Source of the DNA: Diphasiastrum complanatum
Lineage: Eukaryota > Streptophyta > Lycopodiopsida > Lycopodiales > Lycopodiaceae
DNA: 64,000 nucleotides
Reading direction: 5' to 3'
NCBI GenBank assembly: GCA_029204225.1
Contig: CM055106.1
Coordinates: 35,688,361 to 35,752,360, forward strand
Both the position numbers and the translations under genes were made by a program. This document shows positions 10,350 through 22,706 of the stretch, in pieces. Position 1 is the stretch's first letter. Each line of letters starts with the position of its first letter. The notes under the pieces were generated by a model. The model was not told the DNA's origin and ran no database searches. It worked only from the letters and a program-made list of their open reading frames with translations.

Positions 10350-11507
10350 GTTGGCTTCTATTTACAGTAAGTATTCCATTTTTGGTGATATTTGGATGTT
10401 TGATCAAGTTCTAGCATGATTTTGCATTGCTTTGTTGATCAAATCTTACTAACCTTTGTTTTGTGAGTTGAACTTGTGGATCAAAAGCATATTTCAGGTC
10501 TATTGAAGATCAGAGGCTGAAAAGAAACTATTTTGGATCAGATCATAACACCTAATCATTTGTTATTGTGAGGCTTGTGCATATTCAATACTAACAATGT
10601 TCTTTTCAATCCTATTGTTGACAATCTCCATTCTTGGATGAACACTCTCCTTAATTGGATGAAACTTCTCCTTAAGTGGATGACAAATGCTCTTTTGAGT
10701 GAGTTGTAATTCTTCTAAAGGCTGAGCAAAGCTCCCATTTGGATGAAAGATCCCCTTTTTTGGGTGAACATATTGCAAGCTCCATTGTGAAGAGCATATT
10801 GTAAAGATTGTCATCAATTTTGGCATAAATTTTGGTGTACTTTGTTGAGCATGTAAGTAACTCTCCTTATGTAATTTGATTGGAGCATTTGCTGGAAGGT
10901 GTTAACCATTATGCAAGTGTGTTTTCAGGTTCTTAACAGGTTGAGGAACATTCTCATGTGAAGTGATCTTAGATCTACATCTAAACACCAAGATTTGACA
11001 AGATAGTGAAGCTAGTCTTGTGATTCACTAAGTGTGCTCATTCATTCACCTCTAAATCTTGTATTTATCACTTGCTGGAGTTTATAAACTTTTAGAAGTG
11101 TGGTTTACATGTGGTTTTACAGGTTGAATCAATATCTTAGTGTGTTGATCATATGTTGATCAAGTTTGTTCATTACTAGGTAATCTTGGCATCCTAGTTT
11201 TGGGTATTTTCTAAGAATGCAAGTAACTCTTCACACCATAACTTGATTTGGTCACTTGCTGGAAAGTTTGAGAGCTTAAGCAAGAGTGTGTTCAGGTTGG
11301 TTTGATTTTGTAATCCATTCTTAGTGTGTGCAAAGTGTTGCATGTGTTTCAATCTTCCTTTCTATGCTTGGAAACCATCTAGGTTCAAGATAGAAGTGTT
11401 TTAGGGTCCTAAATCTTCATAGATCTCTTTATCTATCATTTGTTGAGAGAAAAGTGAGTGCTAAGTGCTTTAGGACAGAACCTAAAAGTTGAAGAAACAT
11501 TAGAATC
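10350..11507 (+). other. Element B untranslated leader
   Basis: About 1.16 kb separate the primer site from the first gag ATG. I see no credible coding frame. The 87-residue minus-strand frame near 10,563-10,826 is not conserved in composition and is rejected. The segment contains several TTGATCAAGTT-like and GGTTGA direct repeats. It presumably holds the packaging and dimerisation signals, which I cannot locate. Confidence 0.6.
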
Positions 11508-14500
11508 ATGGCTTCCAATGGTGGGATCATGCTAGAGTCTAGTGAAAGGTTGAGTTCATCAAACTACTCTACTTGAAAAGTGAGGATGGAGTCCTTACTT
11601 GAGTTGAATGAACTCATGGACATAGTTGCAGAAATTGAAGAGAGACCTCTCACACTTCAAGAGCAACAAAGGTTTGATAAGAAGGCCAAAAGGGCTCTTC
11701 ATATCATTAAAATGAATGTTACAAATGAACTTCTCAAGGAAGTTGGAAAGTGTCAAAGTGCAAGTGAGGCATGGAATGCCTTAAAGAAGCTCTTTGAATC
11801 AAAGTCCACATCTAGGGTATTGACCCTAAGGAGACAAATATTTTCTAGTAGGCAAAGAGAGGGTGAAAGTGCTCATGCATTTATCTTGAGAGTTAAGTCC
11901 CTAAGTGATGATTTAGCATGCATTGATGAGAACATAAAAGATGGTGAAATAGTCCAAGTTATGTTGAATGGTTTGCTAAATGAACATGCTAACCTTGTGC
12001 AAAGTTTTGCCATTCAAAGAGTCTTGCCAAGTGTGGTTGACTTGCAAGAAATCTTATTGGCTGAAGAACATAGGTTGCAATCAAAGCTTGATGGTGCATC
12101 CTTGCAAGGTGGAGGTGAAGAGGCTTTCTTCACAAAAGGCAAATTCAAGGGCAAAGGTAAAGGCAAAGGGAAATGGTCCAAAGGTGGTAACTTTGATCAT
12201 GATGATCACTCTTCCTCTTCCTCTTCTACTAAGAACAATAAGTCAAAGTTCAAGTGCTTTTATTGTGGGATAAAAGGTCATTTTGCAAATGAATGTTATA
12301 AGAAGAAAAGAGAGCAAGGAGAGAGGCAAGGAAATCTTACAATAGATGAGGAAGAACATAACACATGTGAATCACTTGTTATGACTTCAAGTTTGTTAGC
12401 CAACATAGATGATAATGATCCTTGGTGGATTGATAGTGGAGCCTCATCTCACATGACAAGACATAAGGAATACTTTACATCCTTATTGTCTTATGAGGGA
12501 GAAGGTAACATCATCTACACTGCAAATGATGGTCAATGTGACATCAAAGGCATAGGCACTATTCCTATTTCCCTTTCAACAAATAGGAAAGCAAATCTTG
12601 AAAATGTTTTGTACATTCCTTCAATCACTAAGAATTTGCTTAGTGTAAGTCAAATGATTGACAAAGGACTTGATGTGGAGTCCATTGGAGATGCATGTTT
12701 GATAAGTAAATGTGGATCCTTGATTGCTCAAGGTAGGAGGCATGGTAAACTTTTCAAGCTTGATGCATGTGTGATCTCTAATCATGAAGGATGTATGGCT
12801 AGGGAGCAATTGACAAACCAAGAAGTTTGGCACAAGAGGTTGGGCCATCCCAACTTCAAATCTTTGGAGGTAATGGCAAAGAAAGAGCTTGTTCTTGGTC
12901 TCCCTAAAAGTCTTGTTGCAAACAATAGTGTTTGTGAACATTGTGCCTTGTCCAAATCTCATAGACTTGCTTATTCTAGATCTACTTCTAGATCTAAAGA
13001 AGCTTTTCAACTTGTGCATTCTGATATTCATTCTTCTAGTACAACTAGCAATGGTGGGGCAAAGATGTATGCAACTTTCATTGATGACTTTAGTAGGTAT
13101 ACTTGGATCTATCTTCTTAAAAGTAAGGATGAAGTGTTTGCTGCATTTGTCAAGTTCAAGAATGAAATGGAAAACCAATTCAATACAAAGATCAAATGCT
13201 TAAGATCTGATAATGGAGGGGAATACACCTCAAATAGGTTCAAAGACTTTTGTATAGCACATGGGATTAAGAGGGAGATGTCTAGTCCTAGGACTCCACA
13301 ACAGAATGGAGTGGCCGAGAGGAAGAATAGAACCCTTTGTGAATGTGCCAAGGCAATGAGACTACATGCTAATCTTGCTAAGTCTTTTTGGGGGGAAGCT
13401 TTAGCATGTGCTAACTATCTATGTAATAGATGGACAAGTGCTTCCTTGGATGGTAAAACTCCTCATGAGGTTCTTTATGGTAGAAGGCCGAGTGTCAAGC
13501 ATTGTAGGATCTTTGGATGTACATGTTTTGTCAATATCACACTTGATGATAGAACTAAAGAAGATCCTTCATCAAAGAAGGGTGTGTTTGTTGGCTATAG
13601 TGAAGTAAGCAAGGCTTACAAAGTGTACATTCCTTCTACAAAGAAAGTTGTCATAAGTAGGGATGTCATCTTTCATGAAGAGAATGTTTCCAATGTTGTT
13701 GATGTTGATGTTGATGTGCCTACTAATCATCATGATGTGCAAGATGTCTTGGATGAAGATGGAGATGCCACTCCAAAGCAAACTTCAAGGAAGACTCAAA
13801 GGCAAAGGGCTAAGCCATCAAGGCTAACCTATGATGAAAAAGGAAAGCAAGTGGTGGACAACTCTAACTTTGCTTTTCTTACCTCTTTTGATGAACCAAC
13901 TTGTGTAGGTGAAGCAATTCAAAAGAAGGAATGGATCCAAGCCATGGATCATGAGCATCAAGCACTCATCAAAAGCAACACATGGAGGTTGGTAAAGCTT
14001 CCAAAGGACAAGAAGGCAATTGGTTGTAAGTGGATCTTCAAGATCAAGACAAATCAAGATGGATCAATCAACAAGTACAAGGCAAGGTTGGTGGCAAAGG
14101 GGTATGCTCAAGAATATGGTATTGACTATGATGAGACCTTTGCACCCGTGGCAAAGATGGTAACTATTCGAATCCTAATCTCTCGTGCAACTCTTTATGA
14201 TTGGGATATGTGGCAAATGGATGTTACTAATGCCTTCTTGAATGGTGATCTTGAAGAAGATATTTACATGGAGCAACCCGAGGGCTATGTTTCACATGAT
14301 GAGCCTAATCATGTGTGCTATCTCCAAAAGAGTTTGTATGGGCTAAAGCAAGCACCAAGGAGTTGGTATGCTAAGCTCAATTCCTTCTTACTTTCTCAAA
14401 ACTTTGTTATGAGTGAGTATGATCATTCTCTCTACTTTAGATTGAATGAAAATGATATCACTTTACTTTTGATCTATGTTGATGACATTATCTTAAGTGG

Positions 14501-15461
14501 TGGTAACAATCTAGATATAGATGAAATCAAGATGGCACTCAAAAGAGAGTTTGAAATTCAAGATCTTGGTAAACTTCATTATATCTTAGGAATAGAGATT
14601 ATTAGAACTTCTAAATATACATTCATATGTCAAGAAAAGTATGTTAACTCTATTCTAAAAAGGTTTCATATGGAAGATTGTAAAGTTGTTTCTACTCCTA
14701 TGGAATCAAATGTAAAGCTAACTACAAGAAGTAATGAAAGATCCTTCAAGGACATTACTCTCTATAGAAAGCTAATAGGATCTCTTATATGGTTAACCAT
14801 CACAAGACCTGATCTAAGCTTTGTGGTTGGTAAACTAAGTCAATTTATGCAAGATCCTAGTGAGGCTCATTGGAAGCTAGGAAAGAGAGTACTTAGATAC
14901 ATCTCGGGATCTAGAGATTTTGGCATCTTGTATGGAGGTACTACACCTAACCTTTGTGGATTTTCAGATTCAGATTTTGCAGGTGATCAAATGGATAGGA
15001 AGTCAACAAGTGCCTTTGCAATCTATCTTGGAGATGGAGTGGTCTCATGGCTATCAAAGAAGCAACCAACTATCTCTCTATCTTCCACCGAAGCCGAGTA
15101 CAAGGCATTAACAACATGCACCAAGGAGATTCTTTGGATCAAGAGGATGTTATTGGATCTTCACTTGCTGGAACCAGAGAAGACTCCAATCATACTTTGT
15201 GATAACCTTTCAGCCCAAATCTTGGCAAGCAATCCTGTTTTTCATGCAAGGAGCAAGCACATTGAGATTGCTCACCATTTTGTGAGAGATCAAGTCATTG
15301 CCAAAGAGGTGGAGCTTCAACATGTCTCTTCAAAGGAGTGTGTGGCTGATATCTTCACCAAACCATTGGGAAAGGACCTATATTTAATGCATAGATCTAA
15401 TCTTGGAATGTGCTCAAAGACTATGTTGAAACTAGCATCCAATGTTGAAGAGGGAGTGTGA
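11508..15461 (+). CDS. Element B Ty1/copia gag-pol polyprotein (one internal stop)
   Basis: From ATG 11,508 the frame encodes 1,317 codons. The only break is TGA at 11,574-11,576, where sister copies encode Trp (SNYS-W-KVRM). The intact run to 15,461 could otherwise begin only at a GTG near 11,580, so 11,508 is the ancestral start. Domain order is copia-type. It comprises UBN2-like gag, a CX2CX4HX4C knuckle (residues ~250-263), protease DSGAS (~309), GAG-pre-integrase HKRLGH (~442), an integrase with D near 525 and 568 and conserved GVAERKNRT, RT with YVDD (~990-993), and RNase H with DSDFAG (~1153) and SSTEAEY. The product would self-process into capsid, protease, integrase and RT. The stop codon TGA is formed by the first bases of the 3' LTR. 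Readthrough, suppression or a sequencing error at the TGA would restore the frame. Confidence 0.93.
15447..15456 (+). promoter_or_regulatory. Element B polypurine tract
   Basis: GAAGAGGGAG immediately precedes the 3' LTR and is the expected plus-strand primer. It also encodes the last residues of the polyprotein (EEGV). The family A element has the same arrangement at 50,140-50,150. Confidence 0.85.
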
Positions 15462-16111
15462 AAATTGTCAACATTTCCTAGCTAGTTTGAGGCCTAAATT
15501 GGCTAAAATTGTAAATAGTTTTGGTTCTGGAGTTTCACACGTGTGAACCAGGCCACAATGTTTTTATTTACTGTATTTTTTCAGTATGATGAAGTGTCAA
15601 ACTTCATACCCTTCAAAATGAGACCATTTTGATGTATTTTGGTCATATAAGCCATTTTTAGCTATTTTTCCTATATAGGGAATATCTAGGGTCAAGTACC
15701 TTCTAGAGAGAGGAGAGAGAGTCATCTTCCTCATCCATAAATAGTAAGGAAGTCGTGGAGAACAGGTTGGAGAAACCTTTTGTATGCTTCATTGAGATCA
15801 ATAGATCATTGTCATTGTTTCTTCCTCCATTGAGAGCATTGTTGTGTGTATTGTCTTCAAGCTATTGTGTATGATCTTAGGTGCTTTCCAAAAGTAATAG
15901 GCTGATGTATTATGGACTGTATAATGCTATTTTGGGCCGCACTTGATGTTTATGGAAGTTTCCATTTGTGATAAATGCTTTTTGATCAAGTTCTTTGCAT
16001 TCTAGGTAGCATAGAATGTGTTGCCAATTCCTAGCTTATGTAGTTTGGAGTGCAAGCATTCAAGCCAATGATCTTGGAGTTTAGATCCACTTAGGATCTG
16101 TATTTTTCACA
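15457..16111 (+). mobile_element. Element B 3' LTR (655 bp)
   Basis: It matches the 5' LTR along its full length. The differences noted by eye are G/A in the TAGTAGGGAAG/TAGTAAGGAAG block, G/A in AAAAGTGATAGG, and two adjacent changes in AAATGTGTTTT/AAATGCTTTTT. The palindrome is at 15,534-15,547. The target duplication GGATA follows. Confidence 0.93.
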
Positions 16112-17503
16112 GGATATTCATCCAACAAGAAAGCCTATCGAATCTACATGCTCTCTACCTCTAAAGTAATTGAGAGTAGAGATGTAGTTTTTCATGAGGA
16201 AGAAAAGTCCAATCTTGGAGGGGCCGAGATCAAGTAACCTCAAAATCTATCACCTATTGTTATTGAAGACAATCAACATATGGAGGAGTCAAGATTTGAA
16301 GATGGAAGTCCTCGAATTTTCACTCCTAGAAGATCCATGAGGGAGAGATCCGAGCCCAAGAGGCTCACTTATGATGACAAAGGAAAACAAGTGGATCTTG
16401 ATTCCACTTATGCTTATTTTGTTTCTCATGAGGAGCCCAAAGATGTTCAAGAAGCCCTCAATACCAAGGAGTGGTATGAGGCCATGAAGATTGAATATGA
16501 TGCCTTGATCACCAACCACACATGGAAGCTAGTGGATCCACCACCTTACATGCATATCATTGGATGCAAGTGGGTGTTCAACATCAAGACCAATCATGAT
16601 GGCTCCATCAACAAGTACAAGGCAAGATTATGTGCTAAAGGCTTTGCACAAATATATGGCCTTGACTATGAAGAAACCTTTGCTCCTGTAGCAAATATGG
16701 TGACAATAAGAATCATAATTTCTCTTGCCTTATTTTTTAAGTGGAAATTGTTTCAACTTGATGTCTCCAACGCTTTTTTGAATGGCTATCTTGAGGAGAA
16801 GATATACATGGGACAGTCTCAAGGATTTATCAAGGATAAATCTAAGGTGTGTTTGCTATTTAGAAGTATTTATGACTTAAAACAAGCACCTAGATCATGG
16901 TATTCAAGACCCAACAACTTTCTACTTTCATTAGGATTTGTGCTTAGTGACTATGATCCTTCTATGTACTTAAAATTTGATGGTAGTAATATTGTCATTC
17001 TCCTATTCTATGTAGATGACATTATTCTTAGTGGAAGTTGTTTGATGCTAGTTCAAGAAACCAAAGATGCATTAGGAAAATAATTTAAAATGCAAGATCT
17101 AGGAGAGATCCATTACATTTTGGGCCTTGAGATTGATTTTCATGAAGAGTATGCTTTTATTTGTCAATCTAGGTATGTCTTTTCTATGCTAAGAAAATTC
17201 AATATGCAAAGTTGTAAAGGCATAGATACTCCCATGGAGCAACATATAAAAGATCCTATTAAAGGTGATGAAAGATCCTTCAAGGACATCACACTTTATA
17301 GGAGTCTTATAGGCTCTTTAATTTGGCTTACTATCACTAGACCCGATTTGAGCTATTGTGTGCACAAATTGAGTCAATTTATGCAAGATCCCAAGATCCA
17401 ACATTGGAAGATGGCCAAGAGAGTTCTAAGATATGTATCTTCTACTCAAGATTATGGTTTATTGTACAAGAATGAAGATCTACCCATTATTGGCTATAAC
17501 TAA
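16112..17503 (+). pseudogene. Family C copia integrase tail, RT and start of RNase H (second half)
   Basis: The frame continues from before element B. It starts at SSNKKAYRIYM and passes through a degenerate linker (stop TAA near 16,236) into RT. RT shows CKWVFNIKTNHDGSINKYKA (16,567 on), QLDVSNAFLNG (near 16,755) and FYVDDIILSG (17,008-17,037). A TAA at about 17,081 (GK*FKMQDLG) splits RT and is also present in the inverted copy at 25,668. Sequence ends abruptly after LPIIGYN at 17,503, where an E LTR fragment begins, so RNase H is almost entirely missing. It is non-functional. Confidence 0.88.
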
Positions 17504-17504
17504 T

Positions 17505-18533
<1,029 letters not shown>

Positions 18534-19014
18534 ATTTGGATCTCTTGATTTTTAGGTTGCTGGAATTCTCAAGAGTGTGTTTCAAGTTTAGGAAGTGTAA
18601 AAGTTCATGAGATTGCAGGTTGATCATATGGTGATCAAGTATCTTCCATTCTATGTGTTGATTTTGCTAGGTTTGGTGCAAGAAAGAGATTTGAGAGGTT
18701 CTATATATTTGTGATTTCTTCTTGAGTTCACTTACTGACATTCAAGAGAGTGCTTTGTGCATTGGAACAGGTTGAAAGAGAGGATCAGGTCATTGCAACA
18801 TGGCTAAAAATGGAGGCTTTGTTGGAAAGCAATGATAGGCTTACCTCAAGCAACTATTCTACTTGGAAGGTGAGAATGGATCTCTCCTTGAGATGAATGA
18901 GTTGTTGGACATTGTTGTAGGATCAGAAGAAAGGCCCTTGGCACAACAAGATCAAATGAGATATGACAAGATAGCTAAAAGAGCTCTACACATCATAAAG
19001 ATGAATGTTACCAA
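18534..19014 (+). pseudogene. Copia leader and gag fragment interrupted by F LTR
   Basis: A gag amino-terminus related to family A (ESNDRLTSSNYSTWKVRM near 18,828-18,880; QQDQMRYDKIAKRALHIIKM near 18,945) runs until NVTNE at 19,014. There the F LTR begins. The opposite arm carries the same fragment at 57,888-58,170, with gag broken at the same residue. In this arm an extra indel near 18,882 separates the frame. Confidence 0.8.
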
Positions 19015-19862
19015 TGAAGAAAAACCCTGGTGCATTTCTTCATAGAAAAACTAGTAGGTACATTGATGAAAAAGATATATACACCCCGAAAAAAGAAGTT
19101 TAAGCCAAATTAAGCTCAAACAAGAGCGAAGCTTGCACTAAAACTAAGATTAATCTAGATTTTGACATTAAAAATAAAGGGGCAATGATTATGATGATGT
19201 GAGTGAGAGTCTGCTAACTGACTACAATAGATCAAAAAAGTGAAGAGGTGGTGAGTCGGCTAATGAAAAGAGATGAGATGTAGCAGACCCAGCCACTTTG
19301 AGGTATTGCAGGATTGCTAAGGCCTAAGCACGTTGCAGGGAAATGAATATAAGTTGTTTGAAAGAAGCCATGAGAATACAACCTAGAATACCTTGATGCT
19401 CTGCCGCCTGATGAGAGTCAATAATAGGTTCATAACCTTTACAGATTGTGATTAGCCTTGCGAAGCACGCGGTTATGTCCACTACTGTTTTGTGCTCACC
19501 TGCATTATTGACTTGTATATTTTGTTGTATGTAATTTGATTACAGCTCTGTCTATTTCTGTGTTTAGATTCTTGTCAATATTGCAATGCTTTTCTACGTT
19601 CTGTTTGGCTATCACTGTAGTGATTCGCGACTAATTATTTGTCTAGTGATTCGCGACTTATTATTTGTCTAGCGATTCGTGACTAATTATTTGTCTAGTG
19701 ATTCACAACTAATTATTTGTCTAGTGATTCGCGACTAATTACTTGTCTGACTGTCTGCTCATCGCTTCTGCAAAATTTTCTCTGTTTTTGTGTTCGCCTA
19801 CTAAGTCACCAGTAGTCACGCACCGAGAGAATTGAAGGTCCTGATCCTTTGATTTTTCAACA
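19015..19862 (+). mobile_element. Family F LTR (848 bp)
   Basis: It starts TGAAGAAAAACC and ends GATTTTTCAACA, an imperfect terminal inverted repeat, and is followed directly by TGGTGTCAGAGC, a one-mismatch initiator tRNA-Met primer site. The inverted copy is 57,039-57,887 (849 bp). Five tandem 26-bp units lie within it at 19,618-19,749. Confidence 0.75.
19618..19749. repeat. Five tandem 26-bp units in F LTR
   Basis: The unit is TAGTGATTCGCGACTAATTA followed by TTTGTC, with one or two substitutions per copy. The same units are mirrored at about 57,157-57,290. Related single units occur in E LTRs (near 4,950 and 59,280), although E and F LTRs otherwise differ. Confidence 0.88.
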
Positions 19863-20640
19863 TGGTGTCAGAGCAGGTTATGAACTTGACATGCTATCTT
19901 GAATCTATTGTGTGAAATAGATTTGTCATTGGTTACGTTTGGAGTTTTGGTCACCATTTCAGATCTTTCAAGATCTAATATTCGACTTGAAATGAGTTCA
20001 CACAGTATGTGAGAAAAGATTTTATGTTTTGAGACATTGTCTTAGGCTGTTAATATCGATTATTCTACTATCCAAGGTTCTTTGCAAACAACAACAAGTT
20101 ATCAAGGTGATTTTATCAATGCCATATGAGCAAAGAGGTTTCATTCCCATAAGGATCAGAATCAAAGAAGTTTTATTCCTCAATTACATTTTTTATATGA
20201 TAGGGCCAATTCTTGAAGACATTTCGATCATGGAGGTTACATTCTTCAACAATGGGTTTCATTCTCATAAAGATAAAAAAGGAAGAGGTTCCATTCCTCA
20301 CTTTTATCAAGATGCTGGATTTTTCTACCATCACACAAAGATTATCAAACCACGATAACTTATTCTGCTTTCAACAACAGGTTACAAAACCTGTGGAGCA
20401 ACAAGGATTATTTGTTGAGATTGTTTAATGCTAAAGATCTACACTCCTGAGTCAATCTTGAGGGGGAGTGGCGGAAGCAAACTATATTTGTCTGCATGCA
20501 GTTTGTCAGCACAATTTTTCCTATCTTTTTGCAGTATAGATCCACATTAAGGGGGAGTCTTGGGATTTTCTTGAAATTTAATTGATAATGAGGATCTAGT
20601 TATTACCTTCCTGCAAAACTGTTGGCAAAACAAGTTTGCA
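19863..20640 (+). mobile_element. Family F internal remnant without polyprotein
   Basis: After the primer-like site at 19,863-19,874 there is about 780 bp with no copia domain. Two AG-rich tracts (TTGAGGGGGAGTGG near 20,459 and AAGGGGGAGTC near 20,549) resemble polypurine tracts, but no LTR follows either one. The short frames here are not convincing. It may be the remains of a non-autonomous element. The inverted copy is 56,291-57,038. Confidence 0.55.
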
Positions 20641-20960
20641 TTTTTACCCGTGTTGTCGCTACAGTTTGCATTTTTAACAACATGCATTTTATGATAGGCG
20701 ACACTTGCCTAAAAATGCGACATTGCATTTTTAGATGCAATCTATGATAGTCAAAAAACGAGACACTGGATTTTTACATGCAATCTCTGACAGCCGAAAA
20801 ATACAACACTACATTTTACACGCAGTTTATGATAGACGACATTTGCCTTTAAAATTGCGAAGGTGCCCTACAAATGCCGACGGTGTCCTACAAATGCCGA
20901 AGGTTGCCCTTGACTAAAGGCAAAGGCCAAAAATCCAAGGAGTGTCGCATCGTTCATCTA
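20641..20960. repeat. Degenerate array of AATGCGACACT-type motifs
   Basis: Motifs of the type AAAAATGCGACA followed by a T-rich stretch and ACATGCAATCT or ATGATAGG recur every 40-60 bases. They match the core of the minisatellite at 2,845-3,290 read in reverse complement. The inverted counterpart is about 55,960-56,280. I see no gene. Confidence 0.6.
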
Positions 20961-21510
20961 CGGATTTACAAGGGATTCCAAGTATTAGATCATTACATCT
21001 TCACGCTTCAACAATGAACTAATCTATTGATCAATTTAGCAGCTGTTAACTATCTTGTAATTGAAACAAGCATGATCAAGGAGCTCAACGGATGCACCAA
21101 ACTCGTGGAGGCTCTTCTCATTTCAGCATGGAGATAAAATACATTCTCAAAGAGGGAGTCTCTTAAATAAGCAAGAGAGTTCCTTAGGTGGCATCCTAGT
21201 GGCATTTCCACATTTCACAAATTACAAGTGGAATTATGCTCTCCACTAGAGGTCACCTTCAAAAGGTGGCTCACTCTAGTACTTTCTTTAAGAGAGTCCT
21301 ACTTGCATTTATTACATTTGCCTAGAAATACTAGTGCCTACATGTTCATTCCATCTTTCGGGATTCACCATGAGGCTTAGACAGTTCTTGCTTGTCATTC
21401 CTAACTACCATTCCTCGGCTCTCATACTCGGCTCTTAGTCTTCGTTCGTCTCGTCTTCTCAGAGACCTCCTCAGTCTAAGGTGAGAGGTGCTCTTGGGTA
21501 GCTCTGGCCG
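20961..21510 (-). mobile_element. LTR-like fragment of family I
   Basis: On the minus strand this reads through CTTGCTTATTTAAGAGACTC, a probable TATA region, and GATCATGCTTGTTTCAATTAC, typical of a copia LTR U3-R segment. The opposite arm carries it at 55,380-55,960. Exact ends cannot be fixed and no primer site is adjacent. Confidence 0.45.
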
Positions 21511-22060
21511 ATTATCTTGGGGATTCATCAGAATCAGCAAAAAGTACTTTATGTGCCTAATCTCACTATGAATCTCATAAGTGTTGGCAAGATGCTAGAT
21601 GATGTTTTCCAAGTTGATTTTGGAAAAGATGCTTGTTTGGTTAAAAGGGATGGTGATGTGGTAGCAAGTGGGACTAGATGTGGATTGATGCTTCTCTTCC
21701 ATTATTAAATGTACCATCTTGCTTTGTTGAGATTTCTACATCTCAAAGTTGGAGTAAGGCAATACTAGTCTTGTATGGTGCCTTTTGTATGGACATAATT
21801 CTTGTCTCTAATGGCTTAGATATGTTTCCAAACGTTTTGAAAGCAAGAGGTTGTGTCATCAAATATATGCTCTTGGATCTAGTAAGAGCAAGATTGAGTT
21901 TGTTACTCATAGCTTGAAATATCATGTTTTTTCATCATGTGAGGCATTTTGTAAACTTCTCTTGAGATTAAGTGAATCATCCTTGAAGGACACTTACATC
22001 CTTGAGCAAGTATGTAGAATCAAGAAGATCAAGATAGCGATTGATTTCAAGATTAGATCT
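21511..22060 (+). pseudogene. Copia protease-tail fragment (family I) and adjoining unidentified sequence
   Basis: A short frame contains QKVLYVPNLTMNLISVGKML (near 21,540-21,600), the conserved segment just downstream of copia protease, then FGKDACLVKRDGDVVASG. It stops at 21,708. The next 350 bases, up to the A LTR at 22,061, have open frames but no recognisable domain. The mirrored copy is 54,837-55,379. Confidence 0.65.
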
Positions 22061-22706
22061 TGTGAAAGATTAAACTAGTTTCCTCACATTTTGTTATATT
22101 TTCATATTTGGCATATTGAGGCCAAAACTTGTTTTAGATTTAGAGTTTGACTTTTCAAAGTTCATTCGTCTAAATTTCATTTGAATAAACACTTTTTGAA
22201 AGTGTGGGAAAGTTAGAATGCGAGTTTGAGTAGATTCAAATTTGAATAGTTGGGTACATTGAATCTAGACCCAAAATTAGTAGGGTTAGCATTTTGGTGG
22301 GAAAGCCAAGTGGCCAAATAGGGTTTGGACCTACTATAAAAGGATGTAACTCATGGAGAGAGTGATCCTTTCTCTTATCTATCTCATTTCATGCCTATAC
22401 ATGGTTCTCTTGGGTTCTACTATCCATTGGTGCACTATCTTGGTGATTGCTTGCAATTCTATGTGTAGAATGATCTATATTTGTTATTTTTGGATCCACA
22501 CGTGTGAAATACAGTAGCTTGCTGGTTTTGTATGGACAACAAGTACTTTTTCATTTCATTCAAGTTTGATCAAGTTCTATTAGTGTTTGCATCTCCTTTT
22601 GTGTGTAGATGCTGATTTTTCTACATTGGTGAGATTGGTAAGGTATTTCTCTTTCTAACCAAAGATAATTCAAGTAGATTGGATCATAATGATCTGAAAT
22701 TTCACA
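22061..22706 (+). mobile_element. Family A 5' LTR (646 bp)
   Basis: It begins TGTGAAAGATTAAAC and ends TGAAATTTCACA. TATAAAA at 22,335-22,341 is the likely TATA box, and TCCACACGTGTGAA is at 22,496-22,509. The following primer site is degenerate (AGGCATCACAGCTTG instead of TGGTATCAGAGCTTG), which should have disabled reverse transcription from this copy. Confidence 0.88.
22335..22341 (+). promoter_or_regulatory. Probable TATA box of A LTR
   Basis: TATAAAA lies about 275 bases into the 646-bp LTR, within CCTACTATAAAAGGATG, and the same block is conserved in the other A LTRs. This is a positional inference. Confidence 0.5.

Larger units (their letters stand above)
9681..16111 (+). mobile_element. 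Element B: near-intact nested Ty1/copia retrotransposon
   Basis: This is a 6,431-bp element with two 655-bp LTRs, a perfect primer site, a ~1.2-kb leader, one gag-pol frame and a polypurine tract abutting the 3' LTR. It is flanked by GGATA at 9,676-9,680 and 16,112-16,116. Removing it together with one GGATA rejoins the family C frame at MVGY|SSNKK. The minus-strand C copy near 26,630-26,645 retains that uninterrupted site. By eye I find only four differences between the LTRs, so insertion is recent relative to everything around it. The one visible defect in the coding frame is an in-frame TGA in gag at 11,574-11,576. Confidence 0.95.

Noticed and set aside
12621-13178. 185-codon minus frame inside element B
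   Set aside because: It is a shadow of the intact gag-pol frame on the plus strand.
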